From assembly GCF_001403795.1 (NCBI RefSeq), contig NZ_CXSU01000011.1, positions 271,258 to 335,257 of the forward strand: a DNA stretch of 64,000 nucleotides, given 5' to 3'. The notes beneath the pieces were generated by a model that saw nothing but the letters and a program-made list of their open reading frames with translations, was not told where the DNA came from and made no database searches. Shown piece after piece: positions 16,550 through 24,769 of this stretch (within the stretch, counting starts at the first letter, position 1; the number at the start of each line of letters is the position of its first letter). Made by a program: the position numbers and the translations under genes. This stretch comes from Jannaschia donghaensis (GTDB lineage: Bacteria; Pseudomonadota; Alphaproteobacteria; Rhodobacterales; Rhodobacteraceae).

Positions 16550-17438
16550 CGCTCCCCCGAAGCGCGCGATGCGCCGCGGTCTTTCCGCCTTGATGGCAGA
16601 CGTCGGTGTGTCACCGACGGATCTGGGTACCAGCGTCGCACCTGATCAGCAGATCCCGATCGAACGGATCCGGCCGAACCCCGATCAGCCGCGCAGAACC
16701 TTCAACGAGGATGACCTCTCCGATTTGGCCGCCTCGATCTCGCAGAAGGGGATCATTCAGCCGCTGATCGTGCGTCCCGATCCGGGTATGCCGGGCCAGT
16801 ATCAGATTGTTGCAGGTGAGCGCCGGTGGCGGGCTGCGCAGCGGGCCGGCCTGCATGAGGTACCGGTCGTGCACCGCGAATTGGACGATACCGAAGTCCT
16901 TGAAATCGCAATTATCGAGAACATTCAGCGGGCCGATCTGAATGCGATAGAAGAGGCTTTGGGCTTTCGACAGTTGATGGACCGGTTCGGCCATACGCAA
17001 GAACAGCTCAGCACCGTTCTTGGCAAATCCCGAAGCCATGTCGCTAACCTGATGCGTCTGCTAAAGCTGCCGGATGCAGTGCAGGAAATGTTGCGACAGG
17101 GAACCCTGTCAGCAGGGCATGCACGCGCCCTGATCAACGCACCGGACCCGGTGTCGCTGGCCAAGCGCGTGGTGTCCGCCGGCCTTTCGGTCAGGGAAAC
17201 GGAGCGGCTTGCCAAGTCGGCGAGCGATCCAACGTCGACGAAGACCGCGTCGCCGCGCAGCTCCAAAGGCGAAAAGGATGCAGACACACGCGCCTTGGAA
17301 GGTGACCTGACGGCTGCGCTTGGGATGCTGGTCTTGATCGATCACGCGCCCAACGGCGAAGGTGGGCAGGTGTCCGTGCGCTACAAGTCGCTCGACGATC
17401 TGGACCGTCTTTGCCAGGCTCTCTCGTCAGGGCGTTGA
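16542..17438 (+). CDS. parB: ParB, centromere-binding CTPase
   Basis: 298 residues. ATG at 16542 overlaps the end of parA by eight bases and follows GCAGGTG. The N-terminal basic R-R-G-L-S-A-L-M peptide is the usual ParA-contacting region. The CTP-binding core has I-x-P-N-P-x-Q-P-R-x-x-F and G-E-R-R-W-R-A-A near residues 90-98. A helix-turn-helix (T-Q-E-Q-L-S-T-V-L-G-K-S-R-S-H-V-A-N) binds parS, and a C-terminal dimerisation region follows a polar linker. ParB loads at parS and spreads as a CTP-dependent clamp. Ends convergent with hemW with a 12-base overlap. Confidence 0.97.
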   Translation: MSDAPPKRAMRRGLSALMADVGVSPTDLGTSVAPDQQIPIERIRPNPDQPRRTFNEDDLSDLAASISQKGIIQPLIVRPDPGMPGQYQIVAGERRWRAAQRAGLHEVPVVHRELDDTEVLEIAIIENIQRADLNAIEEALGFRQLMDRFGHTQEQLSTVLGKSRSHVANLMRLLKLPDAVQEMLRQGTLSAGHARALINAPDPVSLAKRVVSAGLSVRETERLAKSASDPTSTKTASPRSSKGEKDADTRALEGDLTAALGMLVLIDHAPNGEGGQVSVRYKSLDDLDRLCQALSSGR

Positions 17439-18587
17439 CGGCGACAGTTCGACCAGGACGGCATTGAGCAGCAAACTCCCGGCGTCGGTGGCGCGAAGCG
17501 TATCGGCGTCCATTTCGACGAAGCCCTGCTCCACCATCCGGCCCAGGCCCCCATCGTCCAGATGACCACCGGCCCTGAAATATCGGTCCAAGTCCAAGCC
17601 GCTGTTCAGACGCAGTCCCATCAGCAGCATCTCGTCTGCCACTTCCGTCCGGGGCAGGATCGTGTCACCGATCGTGCCGGTTCCGGCTTTTGCGACACGA
17701 TCCAGCCAAGCTGCGGGAAACTTCGCTGCTTCAGTTGCATGCCGTCCGTCGGGCAAGGTCAACCGCCCGTGCGCACCAGGGCCCACACCAACCCAATCGC
17801 CGCCACACCAATAGATCTGATTGTGCCGGGATTCCGCGCCCGGGGCCGCATGGTTCGACGTCTCGTAACGGGGCAAGCCGGCCGCATTGGTCAGGTCTTG
17901 GGTTATGTGCCACAGATCGACGGACCGATCTTCGTCTGGCAGACCAGCCAAACCACCTTGGGCATGACGCCGGCCGAACGCAGTCCCATCCTCGATCGTC
18001 AACTGGTAGAGCGATAGATGCTCGCCCGCGAAGTCCAGGGCGTGCAGAAGCTCCGCTTCCCAATCCGCCGGCGATTGGTCCTGCCGGGCATAGATCAGGT
18101 CGCAGGACACGCGATCCACCAGCGTTCGTGCAAGATCGAACGCGGCCCGCCCCTCCGATGCGGTGTGCAGGCGCCCCAATCGTTTCAGGTCTTGATCATT
18201 CAATGCCTGAAGACCGACGGAGAAGCGGTTCACACCGCCGTCGACGTATCCCGCGAACCGTGCCGCATCCGCCGAAGTGGGATTGGCTTCCAACGTTACT
18301 TCCATGTCGTTGGCGGCCGTCCAACGCGTTCGGGCCTTGTCGATGATCGCGGCGACCGTATCGGGTGGCATCATCGACGGTGTGCCACCGCCGAAGAAGA
18401 TCGACGTCAGGACGCGCGGTCCGGTTCGATCGGCCCAATGGTCGATGTCCGACAGGAGCGCCGCTTTCCATCGCTCCTGATCGACGGCATCGGAGACATG
18501 GCTGTTGAAATCGCAATAGGGACATTTCGCGGCGCAAAACGGCCAGTGGACATAAAGGCCGAAGCCCGCCTCCTGCCAGTTTTCCAT
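17427..18587 (-). CDS. hemW: HemW, haem chaperone of the radical SAM superfamily
   Basis: 386 residues. Radical SAM cluster C-A-A-K-C-P-Y-C-D-F-N near residue 20, F-F-G-G-G-T-P-S, E-A-N-P, and R-F-S-V-G-L-Q. The extra residues around the cluster match HemW, which transfers haem, rather than the oxygen-independent coproporphyrinogen oxidase HemN for which it is often mistaken. ATG at 18587 shares a base with the ridA stop (TGATG) and is six bases from GGGG. A GTG at 18590 is an alternative start. Last gene of the leftward rph-rdgB-ridA-hemW chain. Confidence 0.93.
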   Translation of the reverse strand: MENWQEAGFGLYVHWPFCAAKCPYCDFNSHVSDAVDQERWKAALLSDIDHWADRTGPRVLTSIFFGGGTPSMMPPDTVAAIIDKARTRWTAANDMEVTLEANPTSADAARFAGYVDGGVNRFSVGLQALNDQDLKRLGRLHTASEGRAAFDLARTLVDRVSCDLIYARQDQSPADWEAELLHALDFAGEHLSLYQLTIEDGTAFGRRHAQGGLAGLPDEDRSVDLWHITQDLTNAAGLPRYETSNHAAPGAESRHNQIYWCGGDWVGVGPGAHGRLTLPDGRHATEAAKFPAAWLDRVAKAGTGTIGDTILPRTEVADEMLLMGLRLNSGLDLDRYFRAGGHLDDGGLGRMVEQGFVEMDADTLRATDAGSLLLNAVLVELSPSTP

Positions 18588-18970
18588 CACATGCCCCGAA
18601 AGGCCGTAACCTCGACCTCATAAAGCATTTCGGCTTTCATCGGTCCCGCGATAACCATGGTCGCGGCAGGGCGGATCGCGCCAAGATTGCGTTCAAGCAC
18701 CGGCAGCAGGTCATCGACCAGGGATCGGTCCGACACCAGGTGTGTCACGCGGACGATGTCCGTCATCGCGAAGCCCGCCTCCTCCAGCACGCTGGCGAGC
18801 GTGGTGAAACAATTGCCGGCCTGCGCGGTGATGCCGTCCGGCAGAATCATCGTGGCGTAATCATAGCCTGTGATGCCCGAGACGAAGCACCAGTCGCCTT
18901 GAACCACGGCACGGGAATATCCCGCCTGTGCTTCGAACGGCGACCCGGTGGAGATCAATCGTCGCGTCAT
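18587..18970 (-). CDS. Rid-family (YjgF/RidA) protein
   Basis: 127 residues, the size of the single-domain Rid fold. F-V-S-G-I-T-G near the middle and I-R-P-A-A-T-M-V near the end contain the family landmarks, including the arginine that binds the substrate carboxylate. RidA hydrolyses reactive enamine/imine intermediates from PLP enzymes. Other Rid groups have different or unknown substrates, and the group here is not certain. ATGA overlap with rdgB and TGATG overlap with hemW place it firmly inside the operon. Confidence 0.88.
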   Translation of the reverse strand: MTRRLISTGSPFEAQAGYSRAVVQGDWCFVSGITGYDYATMILPDGITAQAGNCFTTLASVLEEAGFAMTDIVRVTHLVSDRSLVDDLLPVLERNLGAIRPAATMVIAGPMKAEMLYEVEVTAFRGM

Positions 18971-19581
18971 TTCGCTGCCTTGAAACAAGCCGACATCTTG
19001 CGCAACGCATCGGCCCGGTGACTGATCGCGTTCTTCTGGTCCGTGGGCATTTCAGCAAACGTCAGGTCGTGCCCGTCGGGCTGGAACATCGGGTCGTATC
19101 CATGCCCCGTCTCGCCGCGCATCGGCCACACCAGCCGCCCCCGAACCCGTCCCTCGAACACCTCCTCGTGGCCATCCGGCCAGAGCAGCAGAAGGGTCGC
19201 GCAGAAGGATGCCGTGCGGGGCTGGGCGGCGTCGCGGACCTCCAATTCCGACCAGGCGCGCGTCATCGCCATCGTGAAATCGCGGCCGTTCCCGGTTTCG
19301 GCCCAATCGGCGGTGTGGACCCCCGGCGCGCCGTCCAAACCATCGATCATGATCCCGGAATCGTCGGCCAGCGCCGGCAGGCCGGTCGCGTCGACCGCCG
19401 CACGCGCCTTGATCCGGGCGTTGCCGACGAAGGTGGCCTCTGTTTCGTCAGGCTCGGGAAGGTCGAAGTCGCGGTTCGACCGGCAGGTGATGCCAAGGGG
19501 GCCGAGCAGCGCCTCGAACTCGGCCAGTTTGCCAAGGTTGTGCGTCGCGATCAGCAGCTCGTCCCCCTCGAACCGTCTCAT
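18967..19581 (-). CDS. rdgB: RdgB, dITP/XTP pyrophosphatase
   Basis: 204 residues. Ham1/RdgB family: N-terminal A-T-H-N-x-G-K (nucleotide-binding), A-D-D-S-G with catalytic acidic residues, G-H-G-Y-D-P-M-F, and the C-terminal I-S-H-R-A-x-A-L. Removes non-canonical purine triphosphates (dITP, XTP) before they enter DNA or RNA. ATG at 19581 overlaps the rph stop. The long upstream extension lies inside rph and was rejected. The rph-rdgB pair is a widely conserved arrangement. Confidence 0.96.
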   Translation of the reverse strand: MRRFEGDELLIATHNLGKLAEFEALLGPLGITCRSNRDFDLPEPDETEATFVGNARIKARAAVDATGLPALADDSGIMIDGLDGAPGVHTADWAETGNGRDFTMAMTRAWSELEVRDAAQPRTASFCATLLLLWPDGHEEVFEGRVRGRLVWPMRGETGHGYDPMFQPDGHDLTFAEMPTDQKNAISHRADALRKMSACFKAAK

Positions 19582-20291
19582 GCGGTCGCGGCCTTCTGCG
19601 CGGCGACCAATTCGCCCACGCCCTTTTCGGCCAAGGCCATCAGCTCCGCAAATTGATCCTTGGAAAAGGTCGCGCCCTCTGCGCTGGCCTGCAATTCGAT
19701 CATCTGGCCCGCGCCAGTCATCACGAAGTTGCCGTCCGTTCCGGCCTCCGAATCCTCGGGGTAGTCCAGGTCCAGTACCGATTGCCCGGCATAGATGCCG
19801 CAGCTGACGGCCGCGACGTGATCCAGGATCGGGTCGGTCGTGATGTCGCCTGCCTTCAGCAGCTTGTTGACCGCCAGGCGCAATGCGACCCAACCGCCGG
19901 TGATCGACGCGCAGCGGGTTCCGCCGTCGGCCTGGATCACGTCGCAGTCGACGGTGATCTGCCGTTCGCCCATCGCCTGCCGGTCGATTCCCGCGCGCAG
20001 GGACCGCCCGATCAGACGCTGAATCTCCTGCGTGCGGCCCGATTGCTTGCCGGCGGCGGATTCGCGGCGCATCCGCGACGTCGTGGCGCGGGGCAGCATG
20101 CCGTATTCAGCCGTGACCCAGCCTTGGCCCGTGTTGCGCAGGAAGGGGGGCACACGCTCCTCCAGCGATGCGGTGCACAGGACGTGGGTGTTGCCGCAGC
20201 GGATCATACAGGATCCTTCGGCGTGCATCGTTACGTCTGTTTCGATGGAAATGTCGCGCATTTGGTCAAGCGCTCGGCCGGAAGGTCGCAT
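19578..20291 (-). CDS. rph: RNase PH
   Basis: 237 residues, standard length. Phosphorolytic 3'-5' exoribonuclease that trims tRNA 3' ends. The N-terminal [18 protein letters not shown], the R[13 protein letters not shown] block, and [14 protein letters not shown] are all present. Divergent from hrcA across 109 bases, so it opens the leftward operon. Confidence 0.97.
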   Translation of the reverse strand: MRPSGRALDQMRDISIETDVTMHAEGSCMIRCGNTHVLCTASLEERVPPFLRNTGQGWVTAEYGMLPRATTSRMRRESAAGKQSGRTQEIQRLIGRSLRAGIDRQAMGERQITVDCDVIQADGGTRCASITGGWVALRLAVNKLLKAGDITTDPILDHVAAVSCGIYAGQSVLDLDYPEDSEAGTDGNFVMTGAGQMIELQASAEGATFSKDQFAELMALAEKGVGELVAAQKAATA

Positions 20292-20400
20292 GGAATTCTC
20301 CTGTCACGTGGTCGCCTTCGACATGAACCCGGACCGTCGACCGTGCAACCCCCCGGCCTGCGGGGACGACATGATTGACCCCGGCCCCATGGTTGCATAG

Positions 20401-21492
20401 ATGCCAGACGCCCCCACCGGATGTATCATGAACGACAACGCCCAAATTCTGGCCGAAATGAACGACCGCTCCCGCGAGGTGTTTCGCCGGGTGGTGGAAG
20501 GGTATCTGGGCACGGGCGATCCGGTCGGCAGTCGTACGCTGACGCGTTCAATGTCCGAAAAGGTATCGGCGGCGACGATCCGCAACGTCATGCAGGATCT
20601 GGAGTTCATGGGTCTGCTGGCCGCACCCCACATCAGCGCCGGCCGCATTCCGACGCAGGCAGGGCTGCGCATGTTCGTCGATGGTCTGCTGGAGGCGCAG
20701 CTGGGCGACGACGACCGGGACCGCATCGAGGCGACCGTCGGGTCGTCCGAGGATGACGTGACCGCGATGATGGACCGGGTGGGAAGCGCGCTGTCCGGTA
20801 TTACCCAAGGGGCGTCCCTGGTGCTGGCCCCCAAGCGTGAAGCGCCGATCAAGCACATCGAATTCGTATCGCTGGCCGCCGACCGTGCGCTGGTCGTTCT
20901 GGTCTTCGCCGACGGGCACGTGGAAAACCGCGTGTTCGTCCCGCCGCCCGGCCAGACCCCGAGTTCGATGCGCGAAGCGGCGAACCTGCTGAACGCGCTG
21001 ATCGAGGGGCGAACGATTTCAGACCTCCAAGGTCTGATGCAAAAGGAAGTGTCGGAGCGCCGGCAAGAAATCGACACCCTGGCCCACGACCTGATCGAAA
21101 AGGGTCTGGCCGCTTGGGAAAATGTGGGGGAGCGGTCGGAGCGGCTGATCGTTCGGGGCCGCTCTCATCTTCTGGAACAGGGCGGCGACGCCGCGCAACT
21201 CGACCGGATCCGCACGCTTTTCGACGACTTGGAGCGCAAGCGCGACATCGCGGAGTTCCTGTCGCTGACCGAAGACGGCGAGGGGGTGCGCATCTTCATC
21301 GGATCGGAGAACAAACTCTTCTCACTTTCCGGTTCATCTCTGGTGGTTTCCCCCTATATGAACGCGGATCGCAAAATCGTGGGCGCGGTCGGCGTGATCG
21401 GCCCCACCCGTCTCAACTACGGTCGGATCGTTCCGATCGTCGACTACACCGCTCAGTTGGTGGGTCGGATGCTGTCCGCCCCCAAACGCTAA
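20401..21492 (+). CDS. hrcA: HrcA, heat-inducible transcription repressor
   Basis: 363 residues. N-terminal winged helix (R-E-V-F-R-R-V-V-E-x-Y-L-x-T-G-D-P-V-G-S-R-T-L and S-A-A-T-I-R-N-V-M-Q-D-L-E), then H-x-S-A-G-R-I-P-T, a GAF-like core and a C-terminal ligand-responsive region (V-G-V-I-G-P-T-R-L-N-Y). HrcA binds CIRCE operators, usually at groESL. No CIRCE copy is seen in this window. ATG at 20401 was kept. ATG at 20428 (M-N-D-N) is an equally plausible start. The ribosome sites of both are weak. A TTGACC hexamer at 20373-20378 may be part of its promoter. grpE follows after 16 bases. Confidence 0.95.
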   Translation: MPDAPTGCIMNDNAQILAEMNDRSREVFRRVVEGYLGTGDPVGSRTLTRSMSEKVSAATIRNVMQDLEFMGLLAAPHISAGRIPTQAGLRMFVDGLLEAQLGDDDRDRIEATVGSSEDDVTAMMDRVGSALSGITQGASLVLAPKREAPIKHIEFVSLAADRALVVLVFADGHVENRVFVPPPGQTPSSMREAANLLNALIEGRTISDLQGLMQKEVSERRQEIDTLAHDLIEKGLAAWENVGERSERLIVRGRSHLLEQGGDAAQLDRIRTLFDDLERKRDIAEFLSLTEDGEGVRIFIGSENKLFSLSGSSLVVSPYMNADRKIVGAVGVIGPTRLNYGRIVPIVDYTAQLVGRMLSAPKR

Positions 21493-21508
21493 AATACAGA
21501 GGTTTCAT

Positions 21509-22081
21509 ATGGCCGACCCCAAGGACGATGGGTTTCTCGACGATCCTGAAATGCTGGAGGACGAGGAGTTCGACCTCGACGCCGCAATGGAGGAAGACCC
21601 CGACGCGACGCCGAAATCGGGCCGCGCCGCGATGGACGCGATCATCGCGGAACGTGACGAGATGCGGGACCGCCTGATGCGGTCGCTGGCCGAGGCCGAA
21701 AACGTCCGCAAGCGCGCCGCGCGCGAACGGATCGAAGGCGAGCAGTTTGGCGGATCCAAACTGGCCCGCGACATGCTGCCCGTCTATGACAACCTTCGCC
21801 GCGCGCTGGATGCCGCGGGCGAGGAAAGCGACGGCGTGATCGAGGGCGTCAAACTGACGCTCAAGGAGATTTTGAACGTCTTCAACAAGCACGGCGTCAC
21901 GCTGATCGCACCCGAATTGGGCGACAAGTTCGACCCGCAGGTCCATCAGGCGATGTTCGAAGCCCCCCTGCCCGGCACCAAGGCCGGCGAGATCATTCAG
22001 GTCGCCGCCGAAGGGTTCATGCTGCACGACCGGCTGCTGCGTCCCGCGCAGGTCGGTGTCAGCTCCACGCCGGCGTCCTGA
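21509..22081 (+). CDS. grpE: GrpE, nucleotide exchange factor for DnaK
   Basis: 190 residues. A very acidic N-terminal region (residues 1-35) leads to a long coiled-coil helix (E-R-D-E-M-R-D-R-L-M-R-S-L-A-E-A-E-N-V-R-K-R) and the C-terminal beta domain with H-Q-A-M-F-E-A and A-x-V-G-V-S. Dimer that releases ADP from DnaK. It is downstream of hrcA in one operon, with dnaK-dnaJ 6 to 9 kb away in the same window. Its stop is two bases from the convergent mutS stop. Confidence 0.96.
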   Translation: MADPKDDGFLDDPEMLEDEEFDLDAAMEEDPDATPKSGRAAMDAIIAERDEMRDRLMRSLAEAENVRKRAARERIEGEQFGGSKLARDMLPVYDNLRRALDAAGEESDGVIEGVKLTLKEILNVFNKHGVTLIAPELGDKFDPQVHQAMFEAPLPGTKAGEIIQVAAEGFMLHDRLLRPAQVGVSSTPAS

Positions 22082-22083
22082 CG

Positions 22084-24687
22084 CTAGGACCCGCTCAGGG
22101 TTTTCAGCTCATAGATCAGCTCCAACGCCTGTTTCGGCGTCAGTTCGTCTGGAAGAATATCGCGCAGTCGTTCGTCGGCTGCGCTTTCTTTTTGCTGCAG
22201 GGCCACAGGAACCGGCGTGGCTGAAAACAGCGGTAGGTCGTCGATCATCGCCTTCGGCTTGGTACCGCCCTCCCGTTCGCCCGCCTCCAATGCCTCCAGC
22301 ACGGCGCGCGCGCGGGCGACCACGGCCGTCGGCAGGCCGGCCAGTTTGGCGACCTGCACGCCGTAGGACCGATCCGCGGCCCCGTCCCGCACTTCGTGCA
22401 GGAAGATCACGTCGCCGTCCCATTCCCGCACGGCCACGGTCGCGTTTTCCACGCCGGCCAGTTTGGCCGACAGGGCGGTCATCTCGTGGTAATGTGTCGC
22501 GAACAGCGCGCGGCAGCGGTTCACGTCGTGCAAGTGCTCCAAGGTCGCCCAGGCGATGCTGAGACCGTCATAGGTGGCCGTCCCGCGCCCGATCTCGTCC
22601 AGGATGACGAAGCTGCGCTCATCCGCTTGGTTCAGGATCGCGGCCGTTTCAACCATTTCCACCATGAACGTCGATCGCCCCCGGGCCAGATCGTCGGACG
22701 CGCCGACCCGACTGAAAAGCTGGCTGACGATGCCGATATGCGCGGCCTCTGCCGGGACGAAGCTGCCCATCTGGGCCAGGACCGCGATCAGGGCGTTCTG
22801 GCGCAGCCATGTCGATTTACCGGCCATGTTCGGACCCGTCAGCAGGCGGATCGCAGCCCCTTCTTCCGCGCTAAGCTGTGTATCGTTGGCCACGAAGGGC
22901 GCGCCGTCTTTCTTGAGCGCGCGCTCTACCACCGGATGGCGACCCGCCGTGACGGTGAACGCGCGGCTGTCGTCGACCTTGGGCCGGGCCCACCCCTCGC
23001 CCCGCGCCAGATCGGCCAGAGCCGTCGCGACGTCCAGTTCGGCCAAGGCGCGCGCGGCGGCGAAGATCGGATCGGATGCAGCCAGGACCGCCGCGCGAAG
23101 CGTGCCGAAGATCCGCTCTTCGATTGCCTGCGCGCGGCCGCCGGCATTCAGGATCTTCGTCTCCAACTCCGACAGATCCAAGGTCGTGAACCGCACCTGA
23201 TTGGCAGTGGTTTGACGATGGATGAACCGGTCGTCCGCCCGCATCTTGTCGGCGTGGGTCGCGGTGGTTTCGATGAAATATCCCAGCACATTGTTGTGCT
23301 TGATTTTGAGCGACGCGATCCCCGTCGCTTCGGCGTAGTCCCTCTGCATCCCCGCGATCACGCCACGCCCCTCGTCCCGAAGGGTTCGTGCTTCGTCCAA
23401 CTCGTCGTCATAGCCTGCCGCGATGACCCCCCCGTCGCGCAGCATCAGCGGTGGGTCCGCCACAAGCGCACGATCCAGCAAGGCAGACAGATCGTCCTGC
23501 CCGACCAGATCGCTGATATCGAGGGGCAGATTGGTGTCTGACAGACGTGAAAACAGCGCATTCGCGGACGTCAGGCCGTCGCGAACGGCCGTTAGGTCGC
23601 GCGGTCCCCCCCGCTCCAGCGACAGGCGCGACAAGGCACGGTCCATGTCGGGCGCGCGGCGCAGATCCCGCCGGATATCACCCGAGACCGTGTCGTTGGA
23701 CACCGACCAATCCACGGCATCCAGGCGCGCGCGGATGACGTCGATCTGCGTGGACGGGGCCGACAGCCGCCGTTCAAGACGCCGCCCGCCGCCCGCCGTC
23801 ACCGTGCGGTCGATCGCCCAGAGCAACGAGCCGTCGCGCCCGCCCGCGGCACCGCGCGTCAGTTCCAGGTTGCGCCGGGTGGCCCCGTCGATCGCCATGA
23901 GGGCCGATGCCGGTTCCCGCTTGGGCGGGCGCATCAGCGGCAATTTCCCCCGCTGGGTGATCTCGATGTATTCGATCAGCGCGCCCATCGCGCCCAGTTC
24001 GGCGCGGTCGAAGGACCCGAACGCATCCAGCGACCCGACGCCGAACAGATCCTGCAATCGCCCTTGTGCAGAGCCTGAGTCGAAGGCGCTGCGCCCCAAC
24101 GGCGATACGGCGGCCCCCTGCTCCGTCACGATGTCCTCGACACCCGACCCTTCGGCCAGAATGACCTCGGACACGCCGATCCGGGCAAGGTCGGGACCAA
24201 GCCGTACCCGCGGGCACCCCGACACATGGAACGCCCCGGTGGAGATGTCGGCCCAGGCCAGCGCGCCCTGCCCCCGAACGTCGCACCACGCAGCCAGGTA
24301 ATTATGCGCCCGCGCATCCAACAGCGTGTCTTCGGTCAGGGTGCCGGGCGTGACCAGGCGCACGATCCCGCGCGCGACGACCGATTTCGAGCCGCGTTTC
24401 TTTGCCTCCTCCGGGGCTTCCAACTGCTCGGCGACGGCCACGCGAAATCCCTTGCGGATCAGCGTCATCAAGTAGTTTTCGGCCGAATGGACCGGCACGC
24501 CGCACATGGCGATATCTTGGTCCAGATGCTTGCCGCGTTTGGTCAGCGCGATGTCCAGCGCCGCCGACGCCGCCACGGCATCGTCGAAGAACAGCTCGTA
24601 GAAGTCGCCCATCCGGTAGAACAGCAAAGCCTCGGGGGCTTCGGCCTTGATCTGTAGATATTGGGCCATCATCGGCGTGACGGACAT
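22084..24687 (-). CDS. mutS: MutS, DNA mismatch recognition protein
   Basis: 867 residues. Domains in order: mismatch-binding domain I with the F-Y-x-M-G-D-F-Y-E-L motif near residue 30 (the phenylalanine and glutamate contact the mismatch), connector, lever/clamp core, and the ABC-type ATPase with G-P-N-M-A-G-K-S-T, D-E-I-G-R-G-T and A-T-H-Y-H-E, then a short C-terminal dimerisation helix. Starts mismatch repair with MutL. ATG at 24687 follows GGGGGG. A longer reading to 24732 was rejected. Divergent from maeB across 82 bases. Confidence 0.97.
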   Translation of the reverse strand: MSVTPMMAQYLQIKAEAPEALLFYRMGDFYELFFDDAVAASAALDIALTKRGKHLDQDIAMCGVPVHSAENYLMTLIRKGFRVAVAEQLEAPEEAKKRGSKSVVARGIVRLVTPGTLTEDTLLDARAHNYLAAWCDVRGQGALAWADISTGAFHVSGCPRVRLGPDLARIGVSEVILAEGSGVEDIVTEQGAAVSPLGRSAFDSGSAQGRLQDLFGVGSLDAFGSFDRAELGAMGALIEYIEITQRGKLPLMRPPKREPASALMAIDGATRRNLELTRGAAGGRDGSLLWAIDRTVTAGGGRRLERRLSAPSTQIDVIRARLDAVDWSVSNDTVSGDIRRDLRRAPDMDRALSRLSLERGGPRDLTAVRDGLTSANALFSRLSDTNLPLDISDLVGQDDLSALLDRALVADPPLMLRDGGVIAAGYDDELDEARTLRDEGRGVIAGMQRDYAEATGIASLKIKHNNVLGYFIETTATHADKMRADDRFIHRQTTANQVRFTTLDLSELETKILNAGGRAQAIEERIFGTLRAAVLAASDPIFAAARALAELDVATALADLARGEGWARPKVDDSRAFTVTAGRHPVVERALKKDGAPFVANDTQLSAEEGAAIRLLTGPNMAGKSTWLRQNALIAVLAQMGSFVPAEAAHIGIVSQLFSRVGASDDLARGRSTFMVEMVETAAILNQADERSFVILDEIGRGTATYDGLSIAWATLEHLHDVNRCRALFATHYHEMTALSAKLAGVENATVAVREWDGDVIFLHEVRDGAADRSYGVQVAKLAGLPTAVVARARAVLEALEAGEREGGTKPKAMIDDLPLFSATPVPVALQQKESAADERLRDILPDELTPKQALELIYELKTLSGS

Positions 24688-24769
24688 GAAACCCCCCGGT
24701 GTTCGCGCGGGCACCCTATCGCCGTCCGGCACCGCCCGCTACACCATCTGAACGCTGGGGAGGACTGAC

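Noticed and set aside
20292-20400. Possible CIRCE operator upstream of hrcA
   Set aside because: No TTAGCACTC-N9-GAGTGCTAA-like repeat here, nor upstream of grpE or dnaK.
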